Notes: generated by a model not told the origin, from the sequence alone. DNA of 41,524 nucleotides from Candidatus Hydrogenedentota bacterium (GCA_903925285.1 CAIYET010000980.1:1-41524), one strand, 5' to 3'. Counted from the stretch's first letter, positions 24,291 through 32,951 are shown. A program made the numbers and translations.

Positions 24291-25877
24291 ATGAAAAGCT
24301 TGGTAATCGTGGCCCTCGCGAGTTGGGCATGTCTTGCTGGCGCAGACTTGCTCGTCGGTTCGCCGGAGATGTCTGCGACGACCATTGACGCGGATGGCGC
24401 GGTTCACGAAGACTGGGGCGTTATATCGGTCAAGCTGGATCCCATGCCTGCCGATGCTTCGACGCAGCAGCGTTATGAACCGGCATTCATGCCTGCGGTC
24501 CTGTCCACGACAAGTGCAGGCCCCCTCACGTTGAAGCAATGCGTGTACCGTGCGCCGATCTGGCCTTTGGGCGTGGACGTTTTGCTGTTGAAGGTCGAAG
24601 CGAAACAGGAAACGACCGCCACGTTGCGCGTCGCCGTCCCGGAGACGGTCAGCGTCGGCGAACGCCTCGGCGTGGCCGGTGGACGCGCGGTATTGTACGT
24701 TCTTGCGGGTCCGAAGCTTGAGCGCAAGATGAAGGCGTGGGGTTGCATGGGCGGGGCGATGTCGATGCCCGGCTGGGCGACGCCGAGCGTCGAGTGCGAT
24801 CCCGCGTTCAAGAATATCAGAGCGGGCATGGGCGGCGTGCCCATAGAATACCGATTCGCGGTTCCGGCGGGCGAGAAACGCACAGTCGTGCTCGGGTTCT
24901 GCGAGAGCTTCCAGCCCAACGGGGGGATACGTCCTCTACGGATCGAGGTCGAGGGAGCGCCGGAACAGGATCTGGATCCCATCGCGGCGTGGGGACGTCA
25001 TGTGCCGGGCTGTCTGCGTTTGGATGCCGCGGACGCGGACAAGGACGGGTATATCAAGGTGATTGTGGGACCGCATCCCGCCGCCTCGGATAGGAATCCA
25101 ATTCTGAATGCCGCGTGGGTGTTCAAACCCGATGCGCCGGTCGATATCGAGCAGGTGAAACTCGGCAAGTTGAACGAAGCCGCCGAGTACTTCGTCGAGG
25201 TCGGCGGCGTCAAGGATCAGGACATCTATGAAAACGGGCCTGTCGCATACGACCTGAAGCTGACGCCGGATCAGCCCGTGGAAATGACCTTCCTGCTCGC
25301 CGTGCCGGGCGGCGCGGTACCCAGTCCGCCTACCGCGTGGACCGAGGCGAAACTGTTCAACGCCGCCGTCGCGGTGTGGGGCGACTGGTTCGATCAAGGC
25401 CGGAAGGACCTGCTAGATCCTCTCGCGGCCGCCGAGCGCGAAGCGCTCTTCACGATCGCGTTGACGCGCGTCCAGGCCAGCGGATTCTTCCTTGCCTTGC
25501 CCGTCGAACGTTATGCGGCGGCGCAGGCGGCGGAAGCGACCGCTCTGCTCGATAAGGCCGAATTGTTCGATGAGGCGGAACGCTTGCTACGCGTGTATTG
25601 GGACAAGGAGGTACCGCCGCCGTTCGCGCCGTTAGCGCAACAACCCGACGGTTCGTGGCGCGATGCGGCGAACGATCCCGTCGCGTCCGTGCACGTGCTG
25701 CGCGCCCTCGCCAACCATGCGCTCGCCACGAAAAATCTGCAATGGCTCGACAAAGCGTGGCCAGCGATCAAGACTGGTGCAGACGCCCTCGCGAAGAACC
25801 AGCCCGGCGATCCCGCCAACGCCGCGATACAGGCCGTCGCGCAAGCCCAGGCGTTGGACCCCGTGCGCTTCAAATAA
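24291..25877 (+). CDS. Secreted protein of unknown function, helical C-terminus
   Basis: The 528-residue product has a Sec signal (MKSLVIVALASWACLAGA). The ATG at 24291 is preferred over 24282 because AAGGA lies 8 bp before it. The N-terminal two thirds look beta-rich and lack recognised catalytic motifs. The C-terminal third (EREALFTIALTRVQASG..., LRALANHALATKNLQWLDKAWPAIKTGADAL) is helical and reminiscent of the alpha/alpha toroids of glycoside hydrolases. If so, the toroid is short, as only a few hairpins are present. It heads a three-gene unit with a glycosidase-like protein and an oxidoreductase, so polysaccharide breakdown is the best guess. Confidence 0.6.
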   Translation: MKSLVIVALASWACLAGADLLVGSPEMSATTIDADGAVHEDWGVISVKLDPMPADASTQQRYEPAFMPAVLSTTSAGPLTLKQCVYRAPIWPLGVDVLLLKVEAKQETTATLRVAVPETVSVGERLGVAGGRAVLYVLAGPKLERKMKAWGCMGGAMSMPGWATPSVECDPAFKNIRAGMGGVPIEYRFAVPAGEKRTVVLGFCESFQPNGGIRPLRIEVEGAPEQDLDPIAAWGRHVPGCLRLDAADADKDGYIKVIVGPHPAASDRNPILNAAWVFKPDAPVDIEQVKLGKLNEAAEYFVEVGGVKDQDIYENGPVAYDLKLTPDQPVEMTFLLAVPGGAVPSPPTAWTEAKLFNAAVAVWGDWFDQGRKDLLDPLAAAEREALFTIALTRVQASGFFLALPVERYAAAQAAEATALLDKAELFDEAERLLRVYWDKEVPPPFAPLAQQPDGSWRDAANDPVASVHVLRALANHALATKNLQWLDKAWPAIKTGADALAKNQPGDPANAAIQAVAQAQALDPVRFK

Positions 25878-25896
25878 CTAGGACTGGAGAACACGC

Positions 25897-27000
25897 ATGC
25901 TGGCAATTATGTGTTACCTCTTGACCGCGTCGCAGGGCATCGAGATCAAAGCGCCGGACAACGGGGCGGGACGCGCCATTCAGAAGGAAGACACATGGGA
26001 GCGCCTCGGAAAAGACCTGATCTACAACTTCTGCAATATGTATCAGCCATGCGTGGTCGAGCGGCCCGGCGAAGCGTATCCGTACTTGATGTGGTTCTTC
26101 GGCTGGGCCAGCGCGGACGCGAATCCAGACGAGGCGGGATGTGACGCGATCTATCACGCTCGCTCGAAGGACTTGCTCGCGTGGGAGGTCTACGCGAAGG
26201 ACGGCGGCTGGGATGCGGAAATGAAACCGGCACGGTGGAAGGCCGTGCTATCCGCGAGCGAGCGATATTACGATCTGTGGCACAACGGCGACCCGTCCGT
26301 CGTGTGGAAAGAAGGGCGCTACTACATGGCGTACAGCGCCACGAGCAACATCCATCGAAAGAAAGACGACGCCCATCTCGACGGCATGCTCCTGTGCGTC
26401 ATGGGCGCGACGTCATCCGACGGCATCCATTGGGAAAAGACGGCGCAACCGTTGCTCATCGAACCGAAGGATGTGCAAGACGCCGCCGATTCGAATCGGA
26501 TCTGCGATTTCCATCGTCCGTCGCTGATGTGGGACGGCCACTGGAAACTCTGGTTCGACTACTGGGCGCCGCCCAACGGCGTCTGCATGGGCTATGCGGA
26601 GAACGCGGGCGAGTTCGCAACGCCGGACGGATTCACGGTCGCGCACGACTTGCGCACGCCGCTCATCCTCGATTGGCCGAACCCCGCCGTCGTGAAAACG
26701 AAAGGACGCTACTACAGTTTCGCGGACCCGTCCGGCTATCCAACCAAGGCTGCATCGACACCCGAAGCAAAGAACTGGACCACGCGCGCTATCTGCGAAG
26801 CCGTGTCCGACGACGGTCTGCATTGGCACATCGTGGGCTACATCCCGCCCGATAAAGACGCCGCAGCCATCCACGTCCCGCAACCGCTCGTTCAAGGCGA
26901 TTGGCTCTACGTTTTCTACGCCACGCAACGCGGCGGCGAACCCGTGTACGACTATCGTTACGACCGCATCCGCGCAATGCGGAGCAAACTGGGAGAATAA
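25897..27000 (+). CDS. Five-bladed beta-propeller protein, GH43/GH117-like
   Basis: The 367-residue protein shows repeated blade signatures: HNGDPSVVWKEGRYYMAYSA, FHRPSLMWDGHWKLWFDYW, DWPNPAVVKTKGRYYSFADP and IHVPQPLVQGDWLYVFYAT. These D/N-P-x-V and Tyr/Trp-rich strands are the pattern of GH32/43/62/68/117/130-type glycosidases. The N-terminus (MLAIMCYLLTASQG) is short and hydrophobic, so export is possible but unsure. GGAG seven bases upstream supports the ATG. It lies 19 bp after the secreted protein and 4 bp before the oxidoreductase. Which acidic residues are catalytic cannot be assigned by eye. Confidence 0.72.
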   Translation: MLAIMCYLLTASQGIEIKAPDNGAGRAIQKEDTWERLGKDLIYNFCNMYQPCVVERPGEAYPYLMWFFGWASADANPDEAGCDAIYHARSKDLLAWEVYAKDGGWDAEMKPARWKAVLSASERYYDLWHNGDPSVVWKEGRYYMAYSATSNIHRKKDDAHLDGMLLCVMGATSSDGIHWEKTAQPLLIEPKDVQDAADSNRICDFHRPSLMWDGHWKLWFDYWAPPNGVCMGYAENAGEFATPDGFTVAHDLRTPLILDWPNPAVVKTKGRYYSFADPSGYPTKAASTPEAKNWTTRAICEAVSDDGLHWHIVGYIPPDKDAAAIHVPQPLVQGDWLYVFYATQRGGEPVYDYRYDRIRAMRSKLGE

Positions 27001-27004
27001 GCGT

Positions 27005-28015
27005 ATGAAGACCCGCATGGCCTTCATCGGGTTCCAGCATGGGCACATCGTCGGACTCTACAAGCTGGCCCAACAGCGCGAGGATATCGAAGTTGTCGCG
27101 GCATGCGAAGAGGACGCGGAAACACGCGCAAACCTGGCCGCGCAGGGCGTCGCGATCACGCACGATTCCTATCCTCGCATGCTCGACGAAGCCAAGTGCG
27201 ATGTGGTCGCATGCGGCGACTGGTTCGGCATACGCGGCCAGCGGCTCATCGATGCGATGGAGCGCGGCTTGCACGTCATCGGCGACAAGCCGCTATGCAC
27301 CACGCTCGACGAATGCGAGCGAATCGCGGCGCTCGCGCAAGGCGGCCTGCGCGTCGGATGCATGCTCGACCTTGGCGACCTCGGACCCTACCTCGCGTTA
27401 CGCGAATTGATCCGCGGCGGGCGCATCGGCGAAGTCCATACAATCCAGTTCTGGGGCCAGCACCCGCTGCTGTACGGCAAACGGCCCGCGTGGTACTTCG
27501 AACCCGGACGCCACGGCGGTTCGCTCAACGACATCGCGGTCCACGCCATCGACATCGTTCCATGGATGACAGGGCGGACGATTACCGAAATCACGGCGGC
27601 CCGCGCATGGAACGCCAAGCTCAAACAACACCCGTGTTTCCAGGACGGCGCGGCGCTCATGCTCACGCTCGACAACGGCGGGATTGTCCTCGGCGACGTG
27701 TCCTATCTCAGTTCCGACGCGCACGGCTATGCGATGGAACCCTACTGGCGTTTCACGATCGGCGGGACCGACGGCGTCGTTGAAACGAATTGCAACACGG
27801 GTCACACGACTCTTTGGCGTCACGACACCCCGCAGCCCATCCAAGAACCCATAGCGCCCAATCGCCCCGGCGCGTACTTGGATGCATTCCTAGCAGACCT
27901 CGCAGGTAGTCCCCTGCCGGACGCTCTCAGCACCGCCCGCGTCCTGCATAGCACCCGCCTCGCCCTGCTCACCCAGCACGTCGCAGATACGAAGACGTTT
28001 CCGCTGACGATCTGA
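27005..28015 (+). CDS. Gfo/Idh/MocA-family NAD(P)-dependent oxidoreductase
   Basis: The 336-residue protein has an N-terminal Rossmann domain (MAFIGFQHGHIVGLY, where the usual G-x-G-x-x-G is relaxed to GFQHGH) and the family's DKPL at about 94, replacing the common EKP. The C-terminal domain has PGRHGGSLNDIAVHAIDIVPWM with the G-G-x-x-x-D-x-x-x-H pattern that positions the substrate. It would oxidise or reduce a sugar ring carbon. GGGAG at the end of the previous gene is the ribosome site. It is convergent with the methyltransferase gene, with only 7 bp between. Confidence 0.85.
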   Translation: MKTRMAFIGFQHGHIVGLYKLAQQREDIEVVAACEEDAETRANLAAQGVAITHDSYPRMLDEAKCDVVACGDWFGIRGQRLIDAMERGLHVIGDKPLCTTLDECERIAALAQGGLRVGCMLDLGDLGPYLALRELIRGGRIGEVHTIQFWGQHPLLYGKRPAWYFEPGRHGGSLNDIAVHAIDIVPWMTGRTITEITAARAWNAKLKQHPCFQDGAALMLTLDNGGIVLGDVSYLSSDAHGYAMEPYWRFTIGGTDGVVETNCNTGHTTLWRHDTPQPIQEPIAPNRPGAYLDAFLADLAGSPLPDALSTARVLHSTRLALLTQHVADTKTFPLTI

Positions 28016-28022
28016 AACGTCC

Positions 28023-28934
28023 CTATTCAAGCTTCTTTCTTGCAGGCCGGGCGTCATACAGTTCGGGGGCCTCTCTCACGACGCACGCGCGCTCGTCCGC
28101 CTTCCGCTCGAAATACAACTTCGATTCACTGAAAAGATCGTTGCCGTCCGCCTTCAAATAGCGTGCCGCCATCCGGCAGTACTCGGGATCGATTTCGACG
28201 CCGATACTGTTCCTGTTCGTTCTCATGGCCGCGACCATCGTCGTTCCAGAACCACAGAAAGGATCGAGAACCGTATCTTCGACAAACGAGAACATGCGGA
28301 CCAAACGCGTTGCCAGTTCGACAGGAAAGGGTGCGGGATGATTCTTTGTGGACGCCCCGGGAATGTTCCAGATCTGCTGGAACCAAATGTTGAACTCGAC
28401 CTTGGATATCCTGCTCGAGTCCCTTTGGGCTTCACTCGGCTTCCGATATCCGCCGGGCTTGCGCTGCATCAGAATGAACTCCATGTCATTCTTGATGATC
28501 GCATTGGGCTCATAAGGTTTCCCAAGGAACTTCGATCCGTTGGTCACCTCGTAGGCTGCATTGGCAATCTTGTGCCACACAATGGGGTTCAGATTGTCGA
28601 ATCCGATCTTGCGGCACATCACACAAATATCCGCGTGAAGTGGGAACACCAAATGACGCCCAAATTCCCGCCGCGCCACGCAGACATCTCCCACGACGCA
28701 GACCAAACGGCCGCCGGGAACAAGCATGCGGAAAACATGCCGCCACACCTTATCAAGTTCCGCCAGAAATGTCTCGTAATCCTGTATATGTCCCATCTGG
28801 TCAGGATGATCGTTGTAGCGCTTCAGATTCCAGTAGGGCGGCGACGTGACCACGAGGTGCACGGATTCGTCGCCGAGGAAAGACAGGTCTCGAGCATCGG
28901 CGTTAATGAGTCGATGGGATGTCGATTCCGTCAT
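28023..28934 (-). CDS. DNA methyltransferase, beta class (predicted N4-cytosine)
   Basis: The 303-residue enzyme has the catalytic motif TSPPYW at residues 30-35 first and the S-adenosylmethionine motif LDPFCGSGTT at 223-232 late, with HPAPFPVELATRLV just before it. That order defines the beta class. A TSPPY motif is typical of N4-cytosine enzymes, while N6-adenine enzymes mostly have DPPY; this is a tendency, not proof. It starts immediately after the stop codon of the restriction gene (0 bp gap) and would protect the host from it. Confidence 0.9.
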   Translation of the reverse strand: MTESTSHRLINADARDLSFLGDESVHLVVTSPPYWNLKRYNDHPDQMGHIQDYETFLAELDKVWRHVFRMLVPGGRLVCVVGDVCVARREFGRHLVFPLHADICVMCRKIGFDNLNPIVWHKIANAAYEVTNGSKFLGKPYEPNAIIKNDMEFILMQRKPGGYRKPSEAQRDSSRISKVEFNIWFQQIWNIPGASTKNHPAPFPVELATRLVRMFSFVEDTVLDPFCGSGTTMVAAMRTNRNSIGVEIDPEYCRMAARYLKADGNDLFSESKLYFERKADERACVVREAPELYDARPARKKLE

Positions 28935-29648
28935 CTACGCAAATGCTCCAATGTGTGCGGTCAACGCTCTCGTAAACCGCTCGACCGAAAGGTCTGCAGA
29001 GGGCGTCTCATAGACGCCTTGAATGCCATCGGCGGCCCTCGATGTAATGAATGCGGCGGCCGAGTAATGGCGCTCGAGGATCAGTTTGCGACAGAATATC
29101 TCATATCGCTTCACGTAAGAGGCGCCAAGAAAATCGGGGAAAACCTTGAAGTGCGGTTCCTGCACTCTGATCGGCTGGTTTGAGCCCGCGCAGTCCTCGA
29201 TCATGAAGAAATATCCCACGAAGGGTTGTGGGCTGTCGAGGTAGGCACGCTCGCGAAAGGCCGTCCAGAGATCCAGTGCACTTCCCACCGCCTCCTCGGT
29301 GCGATTGTTGAAATTGTTCGCGAAAGAAGGCCCGGCGTGAGATTTCGCTTCAATGGCCGCTAGCAGCCTCTTCTCCTTGACAACCAATAAGTCCCATTTT
29401 TTCGTGGGCCTGAAGAAGCCTGGCAATTCGACGGCCTTCTTGCGAAATACGCAGGACTCGGGGATTCCGGCACGCACGATAATATCCGCAAAGAAGCTGA
29501 TGAATCCGTCCATCTGCGCACCGCCCGTTACGGCGCTACGCAAACCCCGATCGGACTTGCCGCCCGATTCCTGTTTCACGCGCTGTGCGGCTCGTGTAGC
29601 CCAATAGTGGGCAACGGCCTTTCTTGTTTTCTCCGCCGGGTTATCCAT
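28935..29648 (-). CDS. Type II restriction endonuclease, XhoI/PaeR7I-like
   Basis: The 237-residue protein resembles the XhoI/PaeR7I family (CTCGAG cutters) in several conserved stretches: TGGAQMDGF, LPGFFRPTKKWDLLVV, GPSFANNFNNRTEEAVGSALDLWTAF, and the late PHFKVFPDFLGASYVKRYE. The PD-(D/E)xK catalytic set is Asp86, Glu100 and Lys102 (WDLLVV...AAIEAK). I recognise the family from memory, so recognition of CTCGAG is an inference. The enzyme precedes its methyltransferase in one operon, the opposite order from many systems, so a separate promoter for the methyltransferase would be expected. Upstream is tRNA-Leu. Confidence 0.8.
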   Translation of the reverse strand: MDNPAEKTRKAVAHYWATRAAQRVKQESGGKSDRGLRSAVTGGAQMDGFISFFADIIVRAGIPESCVFRKKAVELPGFFRPTKKWDLLVVKEKRLLAAIEAKSHAGPSFANNFNNRTEEAVGSALDLWTAFRERAYLDSPQPFVGYFFMIEDCAGSNQPIRVQEPHFKVFPDFLGASYVKRYEIFCRKLILERHYSAAAFITSRAADGIQGVYETPSADLSVERFTRALTAHIGAFA

Positions 29649-29825
29649 CTCGCCATCCAGTTCCTTTGAAAACGCGAATCGACTATTCCGATTGAAGTTG
29701 AGCCACGGCTCACAGTGTCAAGTCCTGTATAAGATACCATGCCGGGTATCAAGAGGAAAAACATGTTCTGCAAAGGCTTGACGCTTCAAACACGACGAAT
29801 GCCGCGCGGGATGTGGGAAAAGAAA

Positions 29826-29912
29826 TGGTGCCCGAGAAGGGACTTGAACCCCCACGCCCTTGCGAGCACTAGGTCCTGAACCTAGCGTGTCTGCCAATTT
29901 CACCACTCGGGC
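29826..29912 (-). tRNA. tRNA-Leu (anticodon CAG)
   Basis: On the minus strand the acceptor stem GCCCGAG pairs with CTCGGGC. The anticodon stem is CTAGG/CCTAG with loop TTCAGGA, anticodon CAG. A long variable arm (TGCTCGCAAGGGCG) marks class II leucine. The T-loop is GGTTCAAGTCC. The CCA end is encoded, followed by a T-rich stretch. It is 87 nt with CCA. It lies about 178 bp upstream of the restriction gene on the same strand. Confidence 0.95.
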
Positions 29913-30039
29913 ACATGTAAAAATCTTATCATATTAGCATGCTTCGTTCAAGTTTTCCGTATGACCTCGCGTCGCGGGCCTGCGTCATGGTTCTTGCGAA
30001 AATCGCACAACGTACTCCCCTTTACCCTAAATTTGGCAG

Positions 30040-30068
30040 TTGACATAGAAGAGTATTGCTTATAGAAT
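30040..30068 (+). promoter_or_regulatory. Strong sigma70-like promoter with no clear gene
   Basis: A perfect TTGACA (30040-30045), 17-bp spacer, TAGAAT (30063-30068, 5 of 6). It points into the dispersed repeat and 9-bp array, where there is no convincing protein gene, so it may drive a small RNA. The stretch 29913-30039 shows nothing else I can name. Confidence 0.5.
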
Positions 30069-30100
30069 AGGACTTATATTACTTATGAGACAAATAGGGC

Positions 30101-30216
30101 CTCACCCACAGGGTGAGCGATCAAGATGTCCCATTCTTCCCATTCTTCCCATTCTTCCCATTCGTCCCATTCTTCCCATTCGTTAGGCAATGCCTGCCTG
30201 CGCCGACTGCCTTTTT
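30101..30216 (+). repeat. Dispersed repeat, copy 2, with 9-bp minisatellite; candidate small RNA
   Basis: It starts with CTCACCC-ACA-GGGTGAG (30101-30117), then TCAAGATGTCCCATTCTT. Six units of TCCCATTCT or TCCCATTCG follow at 30129-30182, then TTAGGCAAT, GCCTGC and ACTGCC. The end, AGGCA (30185-30189) with TGCCT (30208-30212) and a run of five T, resembles a weak intrinsic terminator. Together with the promoter at 30040, a transcript of about 140 nt is possible. Copy 1 lies at 4109-4185, without the expansion. A 33-codon ORF (30085-30186) encodes Pro-Ile-Leu repeats and is probably not real. Confidence 0.55.
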
Positions 30217-30272
30217 GAGGATGAAGAAGCAAGCATATTTTCGGCGGGTGCAATGGGGTTGAAGGCGCACCG

Positions 30273-31136
30273 TTAAGCGAGGCTGTCGAAGAGGGCGCGC
30301 TTGGCCTCGTAACGGGTGCGAAAACCTTGCATAAAGGTTTCATTGCCGTGGAGAAAGGCGCACGACTCGTACGCGGCGGTCGGCGGCGCGGTCTTTGTTT
30401 TCACGGCGGGAAATCCGAGGTGGTAACACGCCGCGTTGGCAATGTGGATCACCTTGAGGAGCGGCACGTCGTTTTTGGCTTCGAGGGGCGTATGATGCAT
30501 CTGGATGCTGTGGATGATGGATGTGGGGAGGTTCCACTCGCCCGAGGCCCATGCGCCGACTACACAGTGGTTCGCGCCGCACAACACCTCCTGCTCGGCG
30601 TGGAATTGGCTCAGGTGGCTGCCTTCCATCACGGCCATGACTTCACGCGCGGCGTCCGGCATCGCCTGCCAGATAATCGCCTTGCCTACATCGTGAAGCA
30701 GCGCCGCAGTGAAAATATCGTCCGAGTCGATGCCGCGCAGTTGGAAGCATTCGACGAGCGTTTCCGCCGCGATGCCGCAGACGAGGCTGTGCATAAACAA
30801 TTGATTGACGGCTTGGCCGCGGATGGTGCGCGCACTGAAATGCTTCATGACCGAGATGGCGAGGCTCAGCCGCTCGACTTCGCTGAATCCAAGTACAACG
30901 ACCGCGTCTTCGATGGTTTCAATGGTTCGGCGCAAACCGTAGAAGGGCGAATTGACCGTGCTCAAGAGTTTCATGGCCAGCGCCGGGTCGCGCGAGATTA
31001 CAGCGGCCAGTTTCGCGGCCGTGCCCGATGGATCGCGCGCGATACGCATGATCTGCGCAACGGACCCGGCCAGCGTCACCAACTCGGTCAGCGCGCCAAC
31101 GCGTTCGAAAACATCTTCGTAACTCAACCGGAGCAT
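30273..31136 (-). CDS. HDOD-domain signalling protein
   Basis: The 287-residue protein is one HDOD domain, a helical relative of HD phosphohydrolases that usually lacks catalysis and works in signalling, chemotaxis and stress control. Typical pieces are AAVISRDPALAMKLLSTVNSPFYGL, IETIEDAVVVLGFSEVERLSLAI, and ALLHDVGKAIIW, followed by HHTPLEAK. The upstream GTG (31145) is a possible start but only 2-3 bp follow GGAGGA; the ATG at 31136 has a workable spacing of about 11. It is divergent from the radical SAM operon. No partner kinase or GGDEF domain is attached. Confidence 0.88.
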   Translation of the reverse strand: MLRLSYEDVFERVGALTELVTLAGSVAQIMRIARDPSGTAAKLAAVISRDPALAMKLLSTVNSPFYGLRRTIETIEDAVVVLGFSEVERLSLAISVMKHFSARTIRGQAVNQLFMHSLVCGIAAETLVECFQLRGIDSDDIFTAALLHDVGKAIIWQAMPDAAREVMAVMEGSHLSQFHAEQEVLCGANHCVVGAWASGEWNLPTSIIHSIQMHHTPLEAKNDVPLLKVIHIANAACYHLGFPAVKTKTAPPTAAYESCAFLHGNETFMQGFRTRYEAKRALFDSLA

Positions 31137-31164
31137 CGAATCCACCGTCCTCCACCATCGGCAT

Positions 31165-31193
31165 AGAATACGCCATTCGAGCGGCTACATCAA
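31165..31193 (-). promoter_or_regulatory. Possible promoter for the HDOD gene
   Basis: Read on the minus strand: TTGATG (31193-31188), a 17-bp spacer, TATTCT (31170-31165). Each matches 4 of 6. Confidence 0.35.
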
Positions 31194-31594
31194 TCTTTCT
31201 TTCGCGCGCGCATGCATTTTGTGCCGTCTTGGCGCGATGAGGTAGAATTCAACGCCCGTGGATTGGGTTGCAGGCTGTAGGAAGTACGATGCGTGCGGAT
31301 TTTGGATTCTCCAGCCGGATTGATTTGCGCCGCTGCCTTCCGTTATCGTACGAGTGACCTTCGGCGAGATCCTATTCCGGATGACGACGGTCAACACCGG
31401 TTTTTTTCGAGAGTGTCTGCGTGCTGTAGGCGTTGCGTTTCAATGTGGTTCGCCGTTTGTACTTTTGCGGAACCATTACAGTAGACGCTGCAGAAACTCC
31501 CGAAAGCGGCTGGCCGCAACCGATATCATGGGTTCGAAATGATTTCGGACCTACGAGAGTAGTGGTCTTGATTCTGTTGTGAGAGGAATGGTTC
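31194..31594. other. Intergenic region, HDOD to radical SAM
   Basis: About 400 bp between divergent genes without a supported gene. I see two short heptamer-like units (TTGCAGG, CTGTAGG) at about 31268-31281, a GCGGC-TG-GCCGC palindrome (31506-31517), and a CGAA-type dyad near 31534. A GAGAGGA ribosome site precedes the ATG at 31595. No convincing promoter for the radical SAM operon could be chosen. Confidence 0.5.
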
Positions 31595-32896
31595 ATGATT
31601 ACGGAACGTGAGTGCGCCAAGGTTGCCATTCCGGCAGGTAGTCGCTCGCTTAAAAAGACCAAGAATCGCGTTTTGACACGGCGCGGCGTGTTGTGGCTGG
31701 GTCAGACCTGCAACCAGCGGTGCTATTTTTGTTATTTCGCGCACCGGATCACGAATCTGGATCATCCCGAACACGCCTTCATGGATCTCGATAAAGCCAA
31801 GCGCATCTGCAAAACGTTGCGCGAGTGTTATGGAAACACGGCCATCGACATTCAGGGCGGCGAACCCACGATACACCCCGGCATCTTTGAACTGGTTCGG
31901 TACTGCCGCGAGATCGGCCTGTTTCCCACGCTCATCACGAACGGCCTGGTATTGGGACGCCCGGGCATCATGGAAAAGTACCGCGACGCAGGCATCCGCG
32001 ATTTCCTCGTGAGCCTGCACGGAATCGGCACAGTCCACGACCAGGTTGTAGGACACGAAGGGGCCTACGGCAAGATCGTGGCCGCCATCGAGCGCATGCG
32101 CGAAGTGGGCGTACCGTTCCGCCTCAACTGCACCATGTCCAAGCCGGTCGTCCCCATTCTCCCCGATATCGCGCAAAAAGCCATCGAGTATGGCGCATAC
32201 GCAGTTAACTATATCGCATTCAACCCGTTTGGCGATCAAATATCCGGCGTCCGCACGCACGACAATGTCCCGAAATACACCGATATCAAGGCGCAGCTTG
32301 CCGTCGCAATGGACCTGCTCGAAGAAGCCGGTATCGAGGTAAACGTCCGGTACCTACCCCTGTGCATGAGCGAAGCGCGCCACAGGAAAAACTTTTATAA
32401 CTTCCAACAGTTGTCTTACGACACGCACGAGTGGGATTACCAAAGCTGGTTCTGGACCATGCGCCAGCCGCAGATGATGAAGGAAGGGACGTTGATGCCC
32501 ACGTTCCTGCTCGGTCCCAAGGCGCGCCAACTGTACCGCCTAAATCCCATCGCCGTCCGGGATCGATGCCTCGCGCATCCGCTGTACTGGGGCCTCGCGT
32601 TTGCGGGACAGCGGTGGGTTGCCCGCCTCGTGCAGACGTTGCGCGGCAAAGATGTGCTTTGGCGCAACGAAGCCTGCGCCCGTGCAGCGGAGGATTGCCA
32701 GTACCGCTATCACGAAGCGTGCGGGCGTTGCGCGCTTTGCAGCATCTGCGACGGATTTCACGGCGACTACAGCGACCTGTTTGGAACCGATGAAGCACAG
32801 CCCGTCACGGACATGCCGCCCACGGACGATCCCAAGGCCTACATACAGCACCAAGAGAAGACCGTCGAACCCGATGATGAGACCTGGGCTCTGTAA
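31595..32896 (+). CDS. Radical SAM enzyme with C-terminal Cys-rich cluster
   Basis: The 433-residue protein has the radical-SAM motif Cys39-x3-Cys43-x2-Cys46 (CNQRCYFC), binding the [4Fe-4S] cluster that cleaves S-adenosylmethionine. DIQGGEPTIHP is the SAM-contacting GGEP. The barrel continues through LITNGLVL and FLVSLHGIGTVHDQV. A C-terminal cluster, DCQYRYHEACGRCALCSICDGF, has enough Cys for an auxiliary Fe-S cluster, as in SPASM or twitch domains, but the spacing is not a clean match. The next gene's N-terminal half is similar but has lost the three Cys. Its stop is 55 bp before the proposed TTG start of that gene. The substrate is unknown. Confidence 0.87.
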   Translation: MITERECAKVAIPAGSRSLKKTKNRVLTRRGVLWLGQTCNQRCYFCYFAHRITNLDHPEHAFMDLDKAKRICKTLRECYGNTAIDIQGGEPTIHPGIFELVRYCREIGLFPTLITNGLVLGRPGIMEKYRDAGIRDFLVSLHGIGTVHDQVVGHEGAYGKIVAAIERMREVGVPFRLNCTMSKPVVPILPDIAQKAIEYGAYAVNYIAFNPFGDQISGVRTHDNVPKYTDIKAQLAVAMDLLEEAGIEVNVRYLPLCMSEARHRKNFYNFQQLSYDTHEWDYQSWFWTMRQPQMMKEGTLMPTFLLGPKARQLYRLNPIAVRDRCLAHPLYWGLAFAGQRWVARLVQTLRGKDVLWRNEACARAAEDCQYRYHEACGRCALCSICDGFHGDYSDLFGTDEAQPVTDMPPTDDPKAYIQHQEKTVEPDDETWAL

Positions 32897-32951
32897 CAGG
32901 ATTCTCTTCGAGGGCGATACGGATCGGACTGTCTGCACGAGGAGTCTCTGT

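Noticed and set aside
5038-28015. Kanosamine-type pathway from DegT, HAD and Gfo/Idh enzymes (like Bacillus ntdABC)
   Set aside because: The three genes are about 9-11 kb apart in different operons; the families are common and do not point to that pathway.
29718-29906. Minus-strand ORF with MVKLADTLGSGPSARKGVGVQVPSR
   Set aside because: It is the same strand and place as tRNA-Leu; this is a well-known spurious translation of tRNA genes.
28023-29912. Integrated island at the 3' end of tRNA-Leu carrying the restriction genes
   Set aside because: The restriction genes lie on the correct side, but I found no copy of the tRNA 3' end near 28015 and no integrase.
30083-30343. Minus-strand ORF with repeated Glu-Trp residues, and a plus-strand 33-codon Pro-Ile-Leu ORF at 30085-30186
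   Set aside because: Both only read the 9-bp repeat array; they lack ribosome sites and one overlaps the end of the HDOD gene.
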